Positions 8,467-16,561 of a stretch of 29,076 nt of DNA are shown here, in pieces (within the stretch, counting starts at the first letter, position 1; each line of letters begins with the position of its first letter). A program made the translations under genes and the position numbers. This DNA is from an uncultured Campylobacter sp. (GTDB lineage Bacteria > Campylobacterota > Campylobacteria > Campylobacterales > Campylobacteraceae), in contig NZ_CAKZTI010000016.1 in the NCBI RefSeq assembly GCF_937921625.1, forward strand, positions 1 to 29,076, read 5' to 3'. The notes under the pieces were generated by a model, which was not told the origin of the DNA, did no database searches, and saw nothing but the letters and a program-made list of their open reading frames with translations.

Positions 8467-9096
8467 ATGAAAAATTTTATAATTTTTGCCGTTTTGGCGG
8501 CACTACTTGGAGGATGCGCGAGCAAAAAAGATCAAAGCAAGATTGCCCGATCGGAAGATAGCGTATTGCTAAGTTATGACAGAAATATTTCTACTGAGTA
8601 CCGAGCTCATAACGGAAAGCTTTATAAAAACGGTAAAGTGTTAGGCAAATATCTTACGGCGCCGGGACTTGGTATGCACATTTATACGGATGAAATGGAA
8701 AATGGTTATATAGATCCCGGTGTGATAAAGGAACATAATTCTAAAAAAATTACGGAGATAATATTCGTTCCGAATGAATTTCTTAAAGTAATCTCTTATA
8801 GCCATAATGACGGCGTTTGCAAGGCATTATCCAGCGGAAAATATGTACATATAGAGGAGCGTGTTACTATATACGGACGAGGCGAGCCGATTTTTGCGTA
8901 TAGTTATGATGTTTTGATGTCAAGAAAAGGAATGGGTAAAATTTCATCCAGGTTTGATTTCGCTCATGAAAAATTATATTATGCAGATGAAAAACTTTTA
9001 AAAAAGCTAAATTCTGTAGTAGCGGATACCGTGCAAACATCCGTCGTACTTAGCGGCGCTACGCTTCTTGGTCTGCTTTGCAGAGAAAAGTCGTAA
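8467..9096 (+). CDS. Small lipoprotein, paralogous family member 1
   Basis: A 209-residue lipoprotein with signal MKNFIIFAVLAALLGGC, lipobox LGGC and Cys17 as lipidation site, so it is probably an envelope protein. The site TTAAGGAG at 8453-8460 fixes the start. I do not recognise a named domain. The mature part has the pattern shared by the family here: SVLLSYD, then LYKNGKVLGKY, a central strand IIFVPN, then DGVCKALSSGKYVHIEE. It is closest to the lipoprotein starting at 9757, with aligned segments over most of the length. Its first 68 bases, including the ribosome site, are almost identical to those of the next gene. Function unknown. Confidence 0.8.
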   Translation: MKNFIIFAVLAALLGGCASKKDQSKIARSEDSVLLSYDRNISTEYRAHNGKLYKNGKVLGKYLTAPGLGMHIYTDEMENGYIDPGVIKEHNSKKITEIIFVPNEFLKVISYSHNDGVCKALSSGKYVHIEERVTIYGRGEPIFAYSYDVLMSRKGMGKISSRFDFAHEKLYYADEKLLKKLNSVVADTVQTSVVLSGATLLGLLCREKS

Positions 9097-9124
9097 AAGG
9101 TTGAATTAAATTAAGGAGCAATAA

Positions 9125-9742
9125 ATGAAAAATTTTATAATTTTTGCCGTTTTGGCGGCACTACTTGGAGGATGTGCGGTATCACGCCCGGCCAAGAGCG
9201 ATAAGGAGTTTAAATTTTACGATGGTAATAAAACCATGATTTATAAATTTGTCGGTGAGGATCTGTATGAAAACGGCAGAAATTTAGGCGCGTATTCGAT
9301 ATATAGAAATAACATAAGAACGATTGCCGTCGATGGGGCGGGTAGGTCTTACGGCAATAACTACAGATCCGCTCTAAATGCTAAACGGATGAAATTTTAT
9401 CATTTTGACGATGGGGGCGCAATGATATTTAGCGTTTGGCACAAGGATGGGATTTGCAGCGTCTATAACGCAGGCCGATACGTGAATTTTGACTTTATTT
9501 CAAATACTTTTAAAGATGGCGATTGGCTTTACGCGGATGGTAAAATCTCAAAAAGCGACGACGAGGGCATCATACAAAATGGAGCTTCAAAGGAATTAGG
9601 TGTATATAAAACTTCGGATATAAGCAAATTAATCCAAGATAAGAAAATGGATCGTGCCGTGAAAATTAGCGTCACGAGCGTATATCTTCGCGGATATGCA
9701 AAGGCTATGAAGACTAGAAAATTAGATGATTTTTGCAGATAA
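9125..9742 (+). CDS. Small lipoprotein, paralogous family member 2
   Basis: A 205-residue lipoprotein whose signal peptide MKNFIIFAVLAALLGGC is identical to that of the gene before it, while the mature part is different. Mature motifs are MIYKFVGEDLYENGRNLGAY, MKFYHFDDGG, WHKDGICSVYNAGRYVNFDF and a C-terminal region ending KLDDFCR. It aligns best with the lipoprotein at 11932 (LYENG, LGxY, GVC, G-x-FVDF and a following W). TTAAGGAG lies 14 to 7 bases before the ATG. It is 28 bases downstream of member 1 and probably co-transcribed. Function unknown; the lipobox implies an envelope location. Confidence 0.8.
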   Translation: MKNFIIFAVLAALLGGCAVSRPAKSDKEFKFYDGNKTMIYKFVGEDLYENGRNLGAYSIYRNNIRTIAVDGAGRSYGNNYRSALNAKRMKFYHFDDGGAMIFSVWHKDGICSVYNAGRYVNFDFISNTFKDGDWLYADGKISKSDDEGIIQNGASKELGVYKTSDISKLIQDKKMDRAVKISVTSVYLRGYAKAMKTRKLDDFCR

Positions 9743-9756
9743 ACTTCGGGGGAGTT

Positions 9757-10380
9757 ATGGACAAAATCAAAATTTTAGCGCTGTTTGCGGCGGTCATGCT
9801 GCTTGCGGGTTGTATGAAGGTAAAGTATTCGCAAGCCGAGCTGCATCCGGAAAATTCCGTGATGATGAGCTACGACGGGCAGACCGTTACCGAGTATAAA
9901 ATTTCAGGCGGCGTGCTTTTAAAAGATGACGCAATCTTAGGAAGATATGAAGAGGAGGGCTCCAATCTCTATCTATTTACGGACGAAAGAGGGATGAATG
10001 TGGCTGGGGATCAAATTTTGCAAAGAGCTCTAAATAAATTTACGATCTACGTTTTTACGCCCAATAAAGAGCTGCGAATCGCCGAGTATTCCGCGAGTGG
10101 CGGCGTTTGCAAGGCCTTTGCGGAGGGTAAATTCGTAAGCCTGACAGAGCACTTTAGCGGCTACGCTTCCTCCGCGCCGCTTTATTCATACTCGTTTTCG
10201 GCTTCGGTGTCGCAAAACGCGAGCGCAAACGTGATCTCGCGCTATGAATACGTGGGCTCAAGACTAAAAAATAGTAGGGCATTCTTGCAAAGCCCGCATA
10301 CGGCTCTAGGTAATACGGTGAAAGAGAGCATCGAGTGGCACCGGGACAAATTGCGCGATATTTGTAAGATAAAATTTTAA
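9757..10380 (+). CDS. Small lipoprotein, paralogous family member 3
   Basis: A 207-residue lipoprotein from the ATG at 9757, which follows the strong site GGGGGAG. An in-frame ATG at 9733 would overlap the previous gene and put eight extra residues before the signal. Signal MDKIKILALFAAVMLLAGC, lipobox LAGC. The mature part is clearly homologous to member 1: NSVMMSYDG, a VLLKDDAILGRYEEE segment, YVFTPNKELRIAEYS, GGVCKAFAEGKFVSLTEHFSGY, then ALGNTVKESIEW against member 1 VVADTVQTSV. Composition is more GC-rich than member 1, so the two diverged some time ago. Function unknown. Confidence 0.8.
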   Translation: MDKIKILALFAAVMLLAGCMKVKYSQAELHPENSVMMSYDGQTVTEYKISGGVLLKDDAILGRYEEEGSNLYLFTDERGMNVAGDQILQRALNKFTIYVFTPNKELRIAEYSASGGVCKAFAEGKFVSLTEHFSGYASSAPLYSYSFSASVSQNASANVISRYEYVGSRLKNSRAFLQSPHTALGNTVKESIEWHRDKLRDICKIKF

Positions 10381-10407
10381 AAACCAAACCAACACGAAAG
10401 GAAAAAC

Positions 10408-11439
10408 ATGGGATTTTTATCCAAAGACGAAGAGCCGCAGAAGCAGGGCGCCAAAAAGGCGGCGAAGCAACCGCCTATTTTGATGAAGCAAACGCAAGAG
10501 GTGATCACCAATATCGAGAAATATCTGGGCGCGCCGCTGCTTACATATTTTAATTCGGGCGCTGGCAGCGTTTGCGGTAACGACGCGATCAGTATCAACG
10601 ACCACCTCAAGGGCAAGCATTTCGAAAAGCTCTATCTTTACATCAAAAGCGACGGCGGCAGCGGCATTGCATCGCTTAAGATCGTCTCGATCCTGCGTAA
10701 TCACTGCGATGAGCTGATCGCGCTTGTGCCGGCGAACTGTGCTTCGGCGGCTACGATGATGGCGCTTGGGGCGAATAAAATTTTAATGGGGCCGCTTGGG
10801 TATCTCACGTCGGTCGATACTTCACTACGCCACGAGCTTTCGCCGGTTACGAACACCAACGACCAAGCCAACGTTTCGATGGACGAGCTAAGTCGCGTAG
10901 TGAAGCTTTGGAAAAATAACGAGCGCCCGAACGACGAGAACCCGTACAAGGAGCTTTACAAATATATCCATCCGCTCGTTTTCGGCGCCGTCGATCGCGC
11001 AAGCAGCCTGTCGCTTAAAATTTGCCGCGAAATTCTGCGCTACCACTTCGAAGATGAGCAAAAGATCGCCTTTATCAGCGACAAGCTAAATAGCGGCTAT
11101 CCGTCGCACGACTATCCGATCTTATTCAGAGAGGCTAACGAGCTTGGGCTTCAGGTCGAGAAGATGGATACGCGCCTAAGCGAGATGCTTCAAATTTTAA
11201 ACGAGCTCTACGCCGAGATGGGGCAGCGCACCTTCACCGACTTCGATGAGAACAACTATCACGACAACAATATCGCCAATATCATCGAAATTTTGGGATG
11301 CCAGATCTACTATCAGATCGACAAGGATTGGTTTTATCGCGAGGAGGAGAAGCGCTGGATCGTGCTAAACGACGAGAGCTCGTGGCGCAAAAACGAACTC
11401 GACGGCAAAAATATCAAAAACAGCATCTACTATATTTAG
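10408..11439 (+). CDS. ClpP/SppA-fold serine-protease-like protein (SDH proteinase type)
   Basis: A 343-residue soluble protein without signal peptide. Residues about 70-140 show the crotonase-like serine-protease core of the SDH-proteinase/SppA group: LYLYIKSDGGSGIASL (oxyanion side, 75-90), ALVPANCASAATMMALGAN (candidate nucleophile Ser113) and LMGPLGYLTSVDTSL, equivalent to the LGPVDP segment after the active helix. The C-terminal half is helical and charged, with an aromatic and acidic end. Some relatives degrade proteins; others have lost activity, and I cannot place a complete Ser-Lys or Ser-His-Asp set with certainty. AAAGGA lies before the ATG. It sits between lipoproteins 3 and 4, which suggests a link to them. 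Confidence 0.72.
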   Translation: MGFLSKDEEPQKQGAKKAAKQPPILMKQTQEVITNIEKYLGAPLLTYFNSGAGSVCGNDAISINDHLKGKHFEKLYLYIKSDGGSGIASLKIVSILRNHCDELIALVPANCASAATMMALGANKILMGPLGYLTSVDTSLRHELSPVTNTNDQANVSMDELSRVVKLWKNNERPNDENPYKELYKYIHPLVFGAVDRASSLSLKICREILRYHFEDEQKIAFISDKLNSGYPSHDYPILFREANELGLQVEKMDTRLSEMLQILNELYAEMGQRTFTDFDENNYHDNNIANIIEILGCQIYYQIDKDWFYREEEKRWIVLNDESSWRKNELDGKNIKNSIYYI

Positions 11440-11931
11440 TGCGGTTTTGGATTTCGCGTCGCTTTAAATTTGTGGCTTGTAAAATTTAAATCGGCGCGTA
11501 AAATTTAAACGAACAGCAGCAACAATCGGCGCTAATGGAGCTCGTGGGCGACGACGTAGCCGCGCTTATGGATGAGCTGGAAAATAGGATGTGCAAGTAA
11601 ATTTAAAATTTTAAAAGTGGCAAAAGCAAGCGCCAATCTAGCTTGGCGATAAAAGCTGCGCCGCGAAATTTTAAATTTAGCCGGTTCACGCAGATCCTTG
11701 CGGCTAAATTTGCGCTGCGGTTTAAATTTGCGTTTTTGCGCGTGGCTTTTAAATTTAGTCTTTGTAAGCGGCGCAGAATTTTAAAATTTGCGTCCACGCG
11801 AGCAAGGCGGCGGCATTTGAGAAGCAAATTTAAAATTTGCGCGCGGTAAATGCGGTAAATTTAGTAAATTTCGCTTTGCCGATTCCGCGTCATAAATTCG
11901 GCAAAATTTTAAAATTTAAAGGATTTTTGCG
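11440..11931. other. Spacer rich in RAATTY palindromes, with a possible coding remnant
   Basis: About 490 bases without a complete gene. I count about 19 RAATTY hexamers (mostly AAATTT), often as back-to-back AAATTTTAAAATTT units, between GC-rich bases. Short frames on both strands here are made of the palindromes (Lys/Phe/Arg-rich) and are not believed. From 11502 to 11600 a stretch reads as normal protein without a start codon (see next entry). Confidence 0.6.
11502..11600 (+). pseudogene. Possible 3-prime remnant of a lost gene
   Basis: In this frame the DNA reads NLNEQQQQSALMELVGDDV, then AALMDELENRMCK and a TAA stop at 11598-11600. The amphipathic, well-mixed composition differs from the palindrome-derived frames around it. 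There is no credible start: an in-frame stop lies just upstream, and the internal ATG at 11535 lacks a ribosome site. It may be the tail of a deleted gene at this position; chance cannot be excluded. Confidence 0.3.
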
Positions 11932-12522
11932 ATGAAATTTTTTATCTCGTCTCTGTTTTTGGCTCTGTCGCTGCTCGGCTGCGCAGGCAAAAACTCGCCC
12001 GAAACCGATAAAACCTACGTTTTTTCAAGCGAGCTTGGAGATACGAAATACGATTTTTACGGCGGCAATCTCTACGAAAATGGCGCCATTTTAGGCCCTT
12101 ACGAAACGCGAGGCGATGCGAAGCTTGCGATTTTAGGCGGTAGCGGCGCAAATTTAGACAAAAACGCAAAGCTCATAAAACTATATTTTTTCGAGCGCAG
12201 ATACGGCGCGATCTACGCCGTAAGCCACAAAAATGGGGTCTGCGCCGAGTACAATAAGGGAAATTTCGTAGATTTTCAAATTTTATTTAATATTTTTCAA
12301 AGCAAAGAGTGGTTTAATTATAGCGGTGGCATTTCCCCGGGCGGCGAGAAGCTAAAAGAGCTGGCTTCGGCGCGCATGGCGAAATTTAAAGGCGCAAAGC
12401 TCGGCGCGGCGGATGAAAAGACAAGGCGCGAGTATCAAAAGGCTCGCCGCGAGGCGATTTTGTATTTTCAGCTTAACGCAAACGACATGCGCGAGCTGAT
12501 TTTTAAAAAATTATGCGAATAA
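11932..12522 (+). CDS. Small lipoprotein, paralogous family member 4
   Basis: A 196-residue lipoprotein with signal MKFFISSLFLALSLLGC and lipobox LLGC. The mature part matches member 2: TKYDFYGGNLYENGAILGPY, IKLYFFERRYG, SHKNGVCAEYNKGNFVDFQI, then a stretch with a conserved W and a helical, charged C-terminus ending FKKLCE. It is separated from members 1-3 by the protease-like gene and a 490-base spacer. AAAGGA lies about 8 bases before the ATG. The gap of 16 bases to purH suggests that purH is read from the same transcript. Function unknown. Confidence 0.78.
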   Translation: MKFFISSLFLALSLLGCAGKNSPETDKTYVFSSELGDTKYDFYGGNLYENGAILGPYETRGDAKLAILGGSGANLDKNAKLIKLYFFERRYGAIYAVSHKNGVCAEYNKGNFVDFQILFNIFQSKEWFNYSGGISPGGEKLKELASARMAKFKGAKLGAADEKTRREYQKARREAILYFQLNANDMRELIFKKLCE

Positions 12523-12538
12523 ATTAAAAGGAGAAAAG

Positions 12539-14077
12539 ATGAGAGCATTAATCAGCGTCAGCGATAAGAGGGGCGTCGTAGAGTTTGCCAAAGGGCTTGA
12601 GCAGCTAGGATTTGAAATTTTAAGCACGGGCGGCACGTTTAAGCTTTTGCGCGAAAACGGCGTCGGCTCGCTCGAGGTTAGTGAATATACGGGCTCGCCC
12701 GAGATGTTTGAGGGGCGGGTTAAGACCCTGCATCCAAAGATCCACGGCGGAATTTTGTATAAGCGAAACGACGTAAATCACGTAAGCCAAGCCGCGCAGC
12801 ACGACATCGGCGGCATCGATCTCGTCTGCGTAAATTTATATCCTTTTAAAGCGACCGTAGCCCGCACCGACGATTTTTCAGAGATTATCGAAAATATCGA
12901 CATCGGCGGACCTGCGATGGTTCGAAGCGCGGCTAAAAATTTTGCTAACGTCTATGTCGTTACCAGCCCGCTTGATTACGACGCGGTTTTGCAAAATTTA
13001 AGCGGCGCGGACGAGAGCGAGAAGCTGAAATTTAGGCAAAATTTAATGATAAAAGCTTACGAACATACCGCAGCCTACGACGCGATGATCGCAAACTATA
13101 TGAACGAGCGCTTTAACGGCAGCTTCGGCGCGAAAAAATTTATTACGGGCAGCAAGGTTTTTGATACTCGCTACGGCGAAAATCCGCACCAAAAGGGCGC
13201 GCTGTACGAGTTCGAGGATTTTTTTAGCAGCCATTTTAAGAGCCTAAAGGGCGAAGCAAGCTTTAACAATATGACCGATATGCACGGCGCGCTGATGCTA
13301 GCTAGCAGCTTCGGAGAGGCGCCTGCGGTAGCGATCTGCAAGCATGCCAATCCATGCGGCTTTGCCGTAAAGGGGAGCCTGCTTGAAAGCTACACCGAGG
13401 CGCTAAAATGCGACCCCGTCTCGGCATACGGCGGCGTCGTGGCGATAAACGGTATTTTGGACGAGGAGCTGGCGCATAAAATCAATGAAATTTTTGTCGA
13501 AGTTATCCTTGCCGCCCGCGTCACGCCCGCGGCGCTTGCGGTATTTGAAAAGAAAAAGCGTATTAAAATTTTCGAGCAGGGCGGGGAGTTTTTGATTCGC
13601 GAAAACGACAAGTATGATTTTAAATTTATTGACGGCGGCTTCGTATATCAGCAGCGCGACTACGTGGGCGCGGGCGAGGTCGCAAACGCCCGCTGCGTCA
13701 CGGGGCGCGCGGCGAGCCAGAGCGAGCTTGATGATCTAAAAATTGCGTGGCAGATCGCCGCGCTTACGAAGAGCAACTGCGTGGTTTACGTCAAAAATCG
13801 CGCGATGGTCGCGATCGGCATGGGTATGACGAGCCGCGTGGACGCCGCACGTGCGGCAGTAGCGAAGGCTCGCGATGTGGGCGTCGATCTGCGCGGCTGC
13901 GCGCTTGCCAGCGAGGCGTTTTTCCCGTTTAAAGACAGCATCGAGATCGCCCATGCTGCGGGCGTCGCAGCGGTCGTGCAGCCAGGCGGCAGCATCCGCG
14001 ACGATGAAGTGATCGCAAGCGCCGACGAGTTTGGCATGGCGATGTATTTTACGGGAGTGCGCCACTTTTTGCACTAA
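12539..14077 (+). CDS. purH: Bifunctional AICAR transformylase / IMP cyclohydrolase PurH
   Basis: A 512-residue full-length PurH, carrying out the last two steps of IMP synthesis in the cytoplasm. The N-terminal cyclohydrolase (MGS-like) domain has ALISVSDKRG, STGGTFK, EMFEGRVKTLHPKIHGGIL (55-73) and DIGGPAMVRSAAKN. The C-terminal transformylase has RYGENPHQ (211-218), KHANPCG (268-274, with the catalytic Lys-His), VVAINGILDEELA and the end FFPFKDSIE, VQPGGSIRDDE, TGVRHFLH. AAGGAG precedes the ATG at 12539. With purL upstream it makes a purine-gene pair split by lipoproteins. In C. jejuni purH (Cj0953c) directly follows the J-domain gene, so the lipoprotein/protease block looks like an insertion here. 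Confidence 0.97.
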   Translation: MRALISVSDKRGVVEFAKGLEQLGFEILSTGGTFKLLRENGVGSLEVSEYTGSPEMFEGRVKTLHPKIHGGILYKRNDVNHVSQAAQHDIGGIDLVCVNLYPFKATVARTDDFSEIIENIDIGGPAMVRSAAKNFANVYVVTSPLDYDAVLQNLSGADESEKLKFRQNLMIKAYEHTAAYDAMIANYMNERFNGSFGAKKFITGSKVFDTRYGENPHQKGALYEFEDFFSSHFKSLKGEASFNNMTDMHGALMLASSFGEAPAVAICKHANPCGFAVKGSLLESYTEALKCDPVSAYGGVVAINGILDEELAHKINEIFVEVILAARVTPAALAVFEKKKRIKIFEQGGEFLIRENDKYDFKFIDGGFVYQQRDYVGAGEVANARCVTGRAASQSELDDLKIAWQIAALTKSNCVVYVKNRAMVAIGMGMTSRVDAARAAVAKARDVGVDLRGCALASEAFFPFKDSIEIAHAAGVAAVVQPGGSIRDDEVIASADEFGMAMYFTGVRHFLH

Positions 14078-14781
14078 ATTTCACTCGCCTGCGGTGGAGC
14101 GGATTTCGTTGCTCGCTGCGTAGCTTTTTATGCCGTTGTAAATCTTGAAAACTACGTCGGAGGGGCGGATCTCATTGCTCGCTTCGTAGCGGGCGCGGTG
14201 CGGATCGGGCTGTGCGGTGCTTTTTTGCGCAATCGTGCGGCAAGGGTTTGGCTGCGCGGCATACCGCTTCGTATCGGTGCGGCGCAGTTTAAATTTAATC
14301 ACTCGCCGCCCCTGAATGGTCGCTAAAATTTTATCTAGCGGCGGCGCGTAAATTTTAAATTTAATCGGCAGGATGCTAGGTTTGCCGCTATGTCCGTGCA
14401 GTTTGATATAAATTTATCGGTTCAAATTTACGAGGGTCGCTCGGCTGTGTTTTGTTAGGAATTTTAAAATTTACGCAAGTTCACGGGCTTTGGTGCGCTC
14501 TAAATTTTAAAATTTACGTAGAATAGTGCAGCGTACGCGGCTTGGGCGCAGGCTTTATGACAGCGAGCGATTTCGGCGTAGCCTTAGCGCGGTTTTATTA
14601 CAGCGCGCAACTTAACGTAAATTTTGCCGTAGCCTCAAAATTTTGAGGCAAATTTTACCGCGCTGCGCTCGCGCGTCTTTAAATTTCGCCGTTTGTGGCA
14701 AATATCAAGCTCGGCAAAATTTCACTCTCATTTCATTTATGGATTGTAAAATTGCGCAAAATTTAAAACGAAAGGATCAAA
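14078..14781. other. Non-coding spacer between purH and msrAB
   Basis: About 700 bases with no believable gene. It carries about 17 RAATTY hexamers and a 26-base imperfect direct repeat (14099-14124 and 14165-14190, 23 of 26 identical). No clear promoter or hairpin terminator was found. The msrAB start is preceded by CGAAAGGA. Confidence 0.55.
14099..14190 (+). repeat. Two copies of a 26-base imperfect direct repeat
   Basis: The copies begin GCGGATTTCGTTGCTCGCTG (14099) and GCGGATCTCATTGCTCGCTT (14165). Both end in CGTAGC and differ at three positions. They lie in the purH-msrAB spacer. The motif looks like a dispersed non-coding repeat; no function is apparent. Confidence 0.5.
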
Positions 14782-15846
14782 ATGAAAATTTTCAAAGCCT
14801 TAATCTGCCTCTTTGCTTTGGCGGCGGGTTATTTAGTCGCGCTAAATGCCGCAGGCGGCAGCGCGGCGGATACAAATTTTAAAGTTAAAGGGGGCGGCAT
14901 GAACGCAAACGTGAAAGAAATTTATCTGGCAGGCGGCTGCTTTTGGGGGATGGAGGCGTATTACAAACAGCTCGACGGCATAGTCGCGACGCAGGTGGGC
15001 TACGCCAACGGCAAGAGCGATAAAGCAAGCTACGAGGGCTTACATAGCAGCGATCATGCCGAGACGCTACACTTAAAATACGACGCCAACGTCATCAGCG
15101 AGCCTGAAATTTTGGCGCATTATTTCCGCATCATCGATCCGTTCTCGATCGACAAGCAGGGAGGCGACCGCGGGCGCCAGTACCGCACGGGCATCTACTA
15201 CGCCGACGAGGCGAGCGGCGAGCTCGCGCGCTATTTCATAGCGGCGCAGCAGGCGAAATTTAAAGAAAAGATCGCCGTAGAAGTGGCGCCGTTAAGGAAT
15301 TTCGTCCGCGCCGAGGAGTATCATCAGGACTATCTCGGTAAAAACCCCGGCGGATACTGCCACATCGATCTGCGCCTAGCCAAAAAGCCGCTTGAGGACG
15401 ATGAGAAATTTAAAGTGCAAAGCAAGGAGGAGCTGAAGAAAAATTTAACTGAACTTCAGTATCAAGTCACGCAGGAAAAGGCGACAGAGCGGCCGTTTTC
15501 TAGCGAATACGACAAGAATTATAAAAAGGGCATCTACATCGACATCGTGTCGAAAAAGCCGCTGTTTTCATCCACTGATAAATTTGACGCGGGCTGCGGC
15601 TGGCCGAGCTTTTCAAAGCCGATAACGACCGATGCGATCGCGTATGCGCAAGATGACAGCCACGGCATGCAGCGCGTCGAGGTCTCAAGCCGCGTAGGAG
15701 GCAGCCATTTGGGGCACGTCTTTGATGACGGGCCGAGAGAGAAGGGCGGTATGAGATACTGCATCAACGGCGCTAGCTTAGAATTTATCCCGCTTGAGGA
15801 GATGGACGCGCTAGGCTACGGGGATTATAAAATTTACGTAGAGTAA
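14782..15846 (+). CDS. msrAB: Exported methionine sulfoxide reductase MsrA-MsrB fusion
   Basis: A 354-residue two-domain repair enzyme. Residues 1-25 look like a signal peptide or anchor (MKIFKALICLFALAAGYLVA), so action in the periplasm is likely. MsrA comes first: GGCFWGMEAYY with catalytic Cys53, RGRQYRTGIYY, and GGYCHID with Cys193, probably the resolving cysteine. MsrB follows from about 240: GCGWPSF (Cys272, probable resolving), RVGGSHLGHVFDDGP and GGMRYCINGASL with catalytic Cys327. The paired zinc-binding CxxC motifs of many MsrB proteins are absent. Together they reduce both S and R methionine sulfoxides. No thioredoxin domain is attached, so an external electron donor is needed. An internal ATG at residue 40 would give a cytoplasmic form, but the site CGAAAGGA favours 14782. 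Confidence 0.93.
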   Translation: MKIFKALICLFALAAGYLVALNAAGGSAADTNFKVKGGGMNANVKEIYLAGGCFWGMEAYYKQLDGIVATQVGYANGKSDKASYEGLHSSDHAETLHLKYDANVISEPEILAHYFRIIDPFSIDKQGGDRGRQYRTGIYYADEASGELARYFIAAQQAKFKEKIAVEVAPLRNFVRAEEYHQDYLGKNPGGYCHIDLRLAKKPLEDDEKFKVQSKEELKKNLTELQYQVTQEKATERPFSSEYDKNYKKGIYIDIVSKKPLFSSTDKFDAGCGWPSFSKPITTDAIAYAQDDSHGMQRVEVSSRVGGSHLGHVFDDGPREKGGMRYCINGASLEFIPLEEMDALGYGDYKIYVE

Positions 15847-16561
15847 CGCGGGCTAGGGCTTTGGCTCGGCGGTCAGTCGGTTAGTTTTATACGGCTCGGC
15901 TGCCGATCGGTTGGCGGTATATTGGTTCGGCAGTCGGTCATTTTGCAACTCGGGCGCGCGCTCCTCAAGTCTGCGGCTACTGCTTTTGGCAGTCGTCGGT
16001 TTTATACGGCTCCGCTATCGATAAATTCGGCGGCTGGTCGGTTGCCGATCGGTTTGGCTGGCGGCTAGTTTAGTTTGCGGTTGAGCGGAAGTTTGACGAT
16101 CGACGGACGGCTTGGCGGTTTGATGATTTATCGGCGGATAAATTGGCTTGGCGGCTACGGATGGAATTTTAAAATTCCAAATACGATAAAATTTACCTTT
16201 AAAGAATTTCATATGGCGTAGCCGCAATAGAAAGAATTTAACGCGAGTGCAGCTCGTCCATATAGCGTTGTAGGGGGCTAGGTGGGGTTTGCGGGCGAGC
16301 AGAGCAATGCAATGCTGCGGAGGCGGCGCCTGCGAGAAATGTGACCTCGCAATTGGGCCCCCCTTCCAGCCCCGATAGAAACGGAAATCACGGCATAAAA
16401 TTCGCAAGTCGTGAATTTGGGGATAAAATTTTGAAATTTTACTTTTTAAGACACGGAAGCGGTGTATGCTTAGCAAGAGATGCGGCGTAAAATTTGGAAT
16501 TCTGCAACGAAAACGGCGTCTATGCAATGCCCGCTCTGCATCCGCGTCGCAAATTTTAAAT
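15847..16561. other. Non-coding spacer with degenerate repeats
   Basis: About 715 bases with no gene I can support. The left part (15860-16085) repeats words such as GTTTTATACGGCTC (15884 and 15999) and TGCCGATCGGTT (15901 and near 16043) in a CGGT/TTGG-rich background. The middle (16270-16380) is GC-rich with runs of G and C. A long minus-strand frame across the region is Arg/Pro/His-rich, has no ribosome site and looks spurious. Confidence 0.45.

Noticed and set aside
11603..11849. Short frames on both strands in the spacer before lipoprotein 4
   Set aside because: Made almost only of Lys, Phe, Arg and Ala from AAATTT palindromes; no starts with ribosome sites.
14641..14882. A 79-residue plus-strand frame overlapping the msrAB start
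   Set aside because: Overlaps the signal-peptide region in another frame, has no ribosome site and no protein-like pattern.
16015..16527. A 170-residue minus-strand frame after msrAB
   Set aside because: Rich in Arg, Pro and His, no ribosome site, runs through degenerate repeats; composition is that of chance translation.
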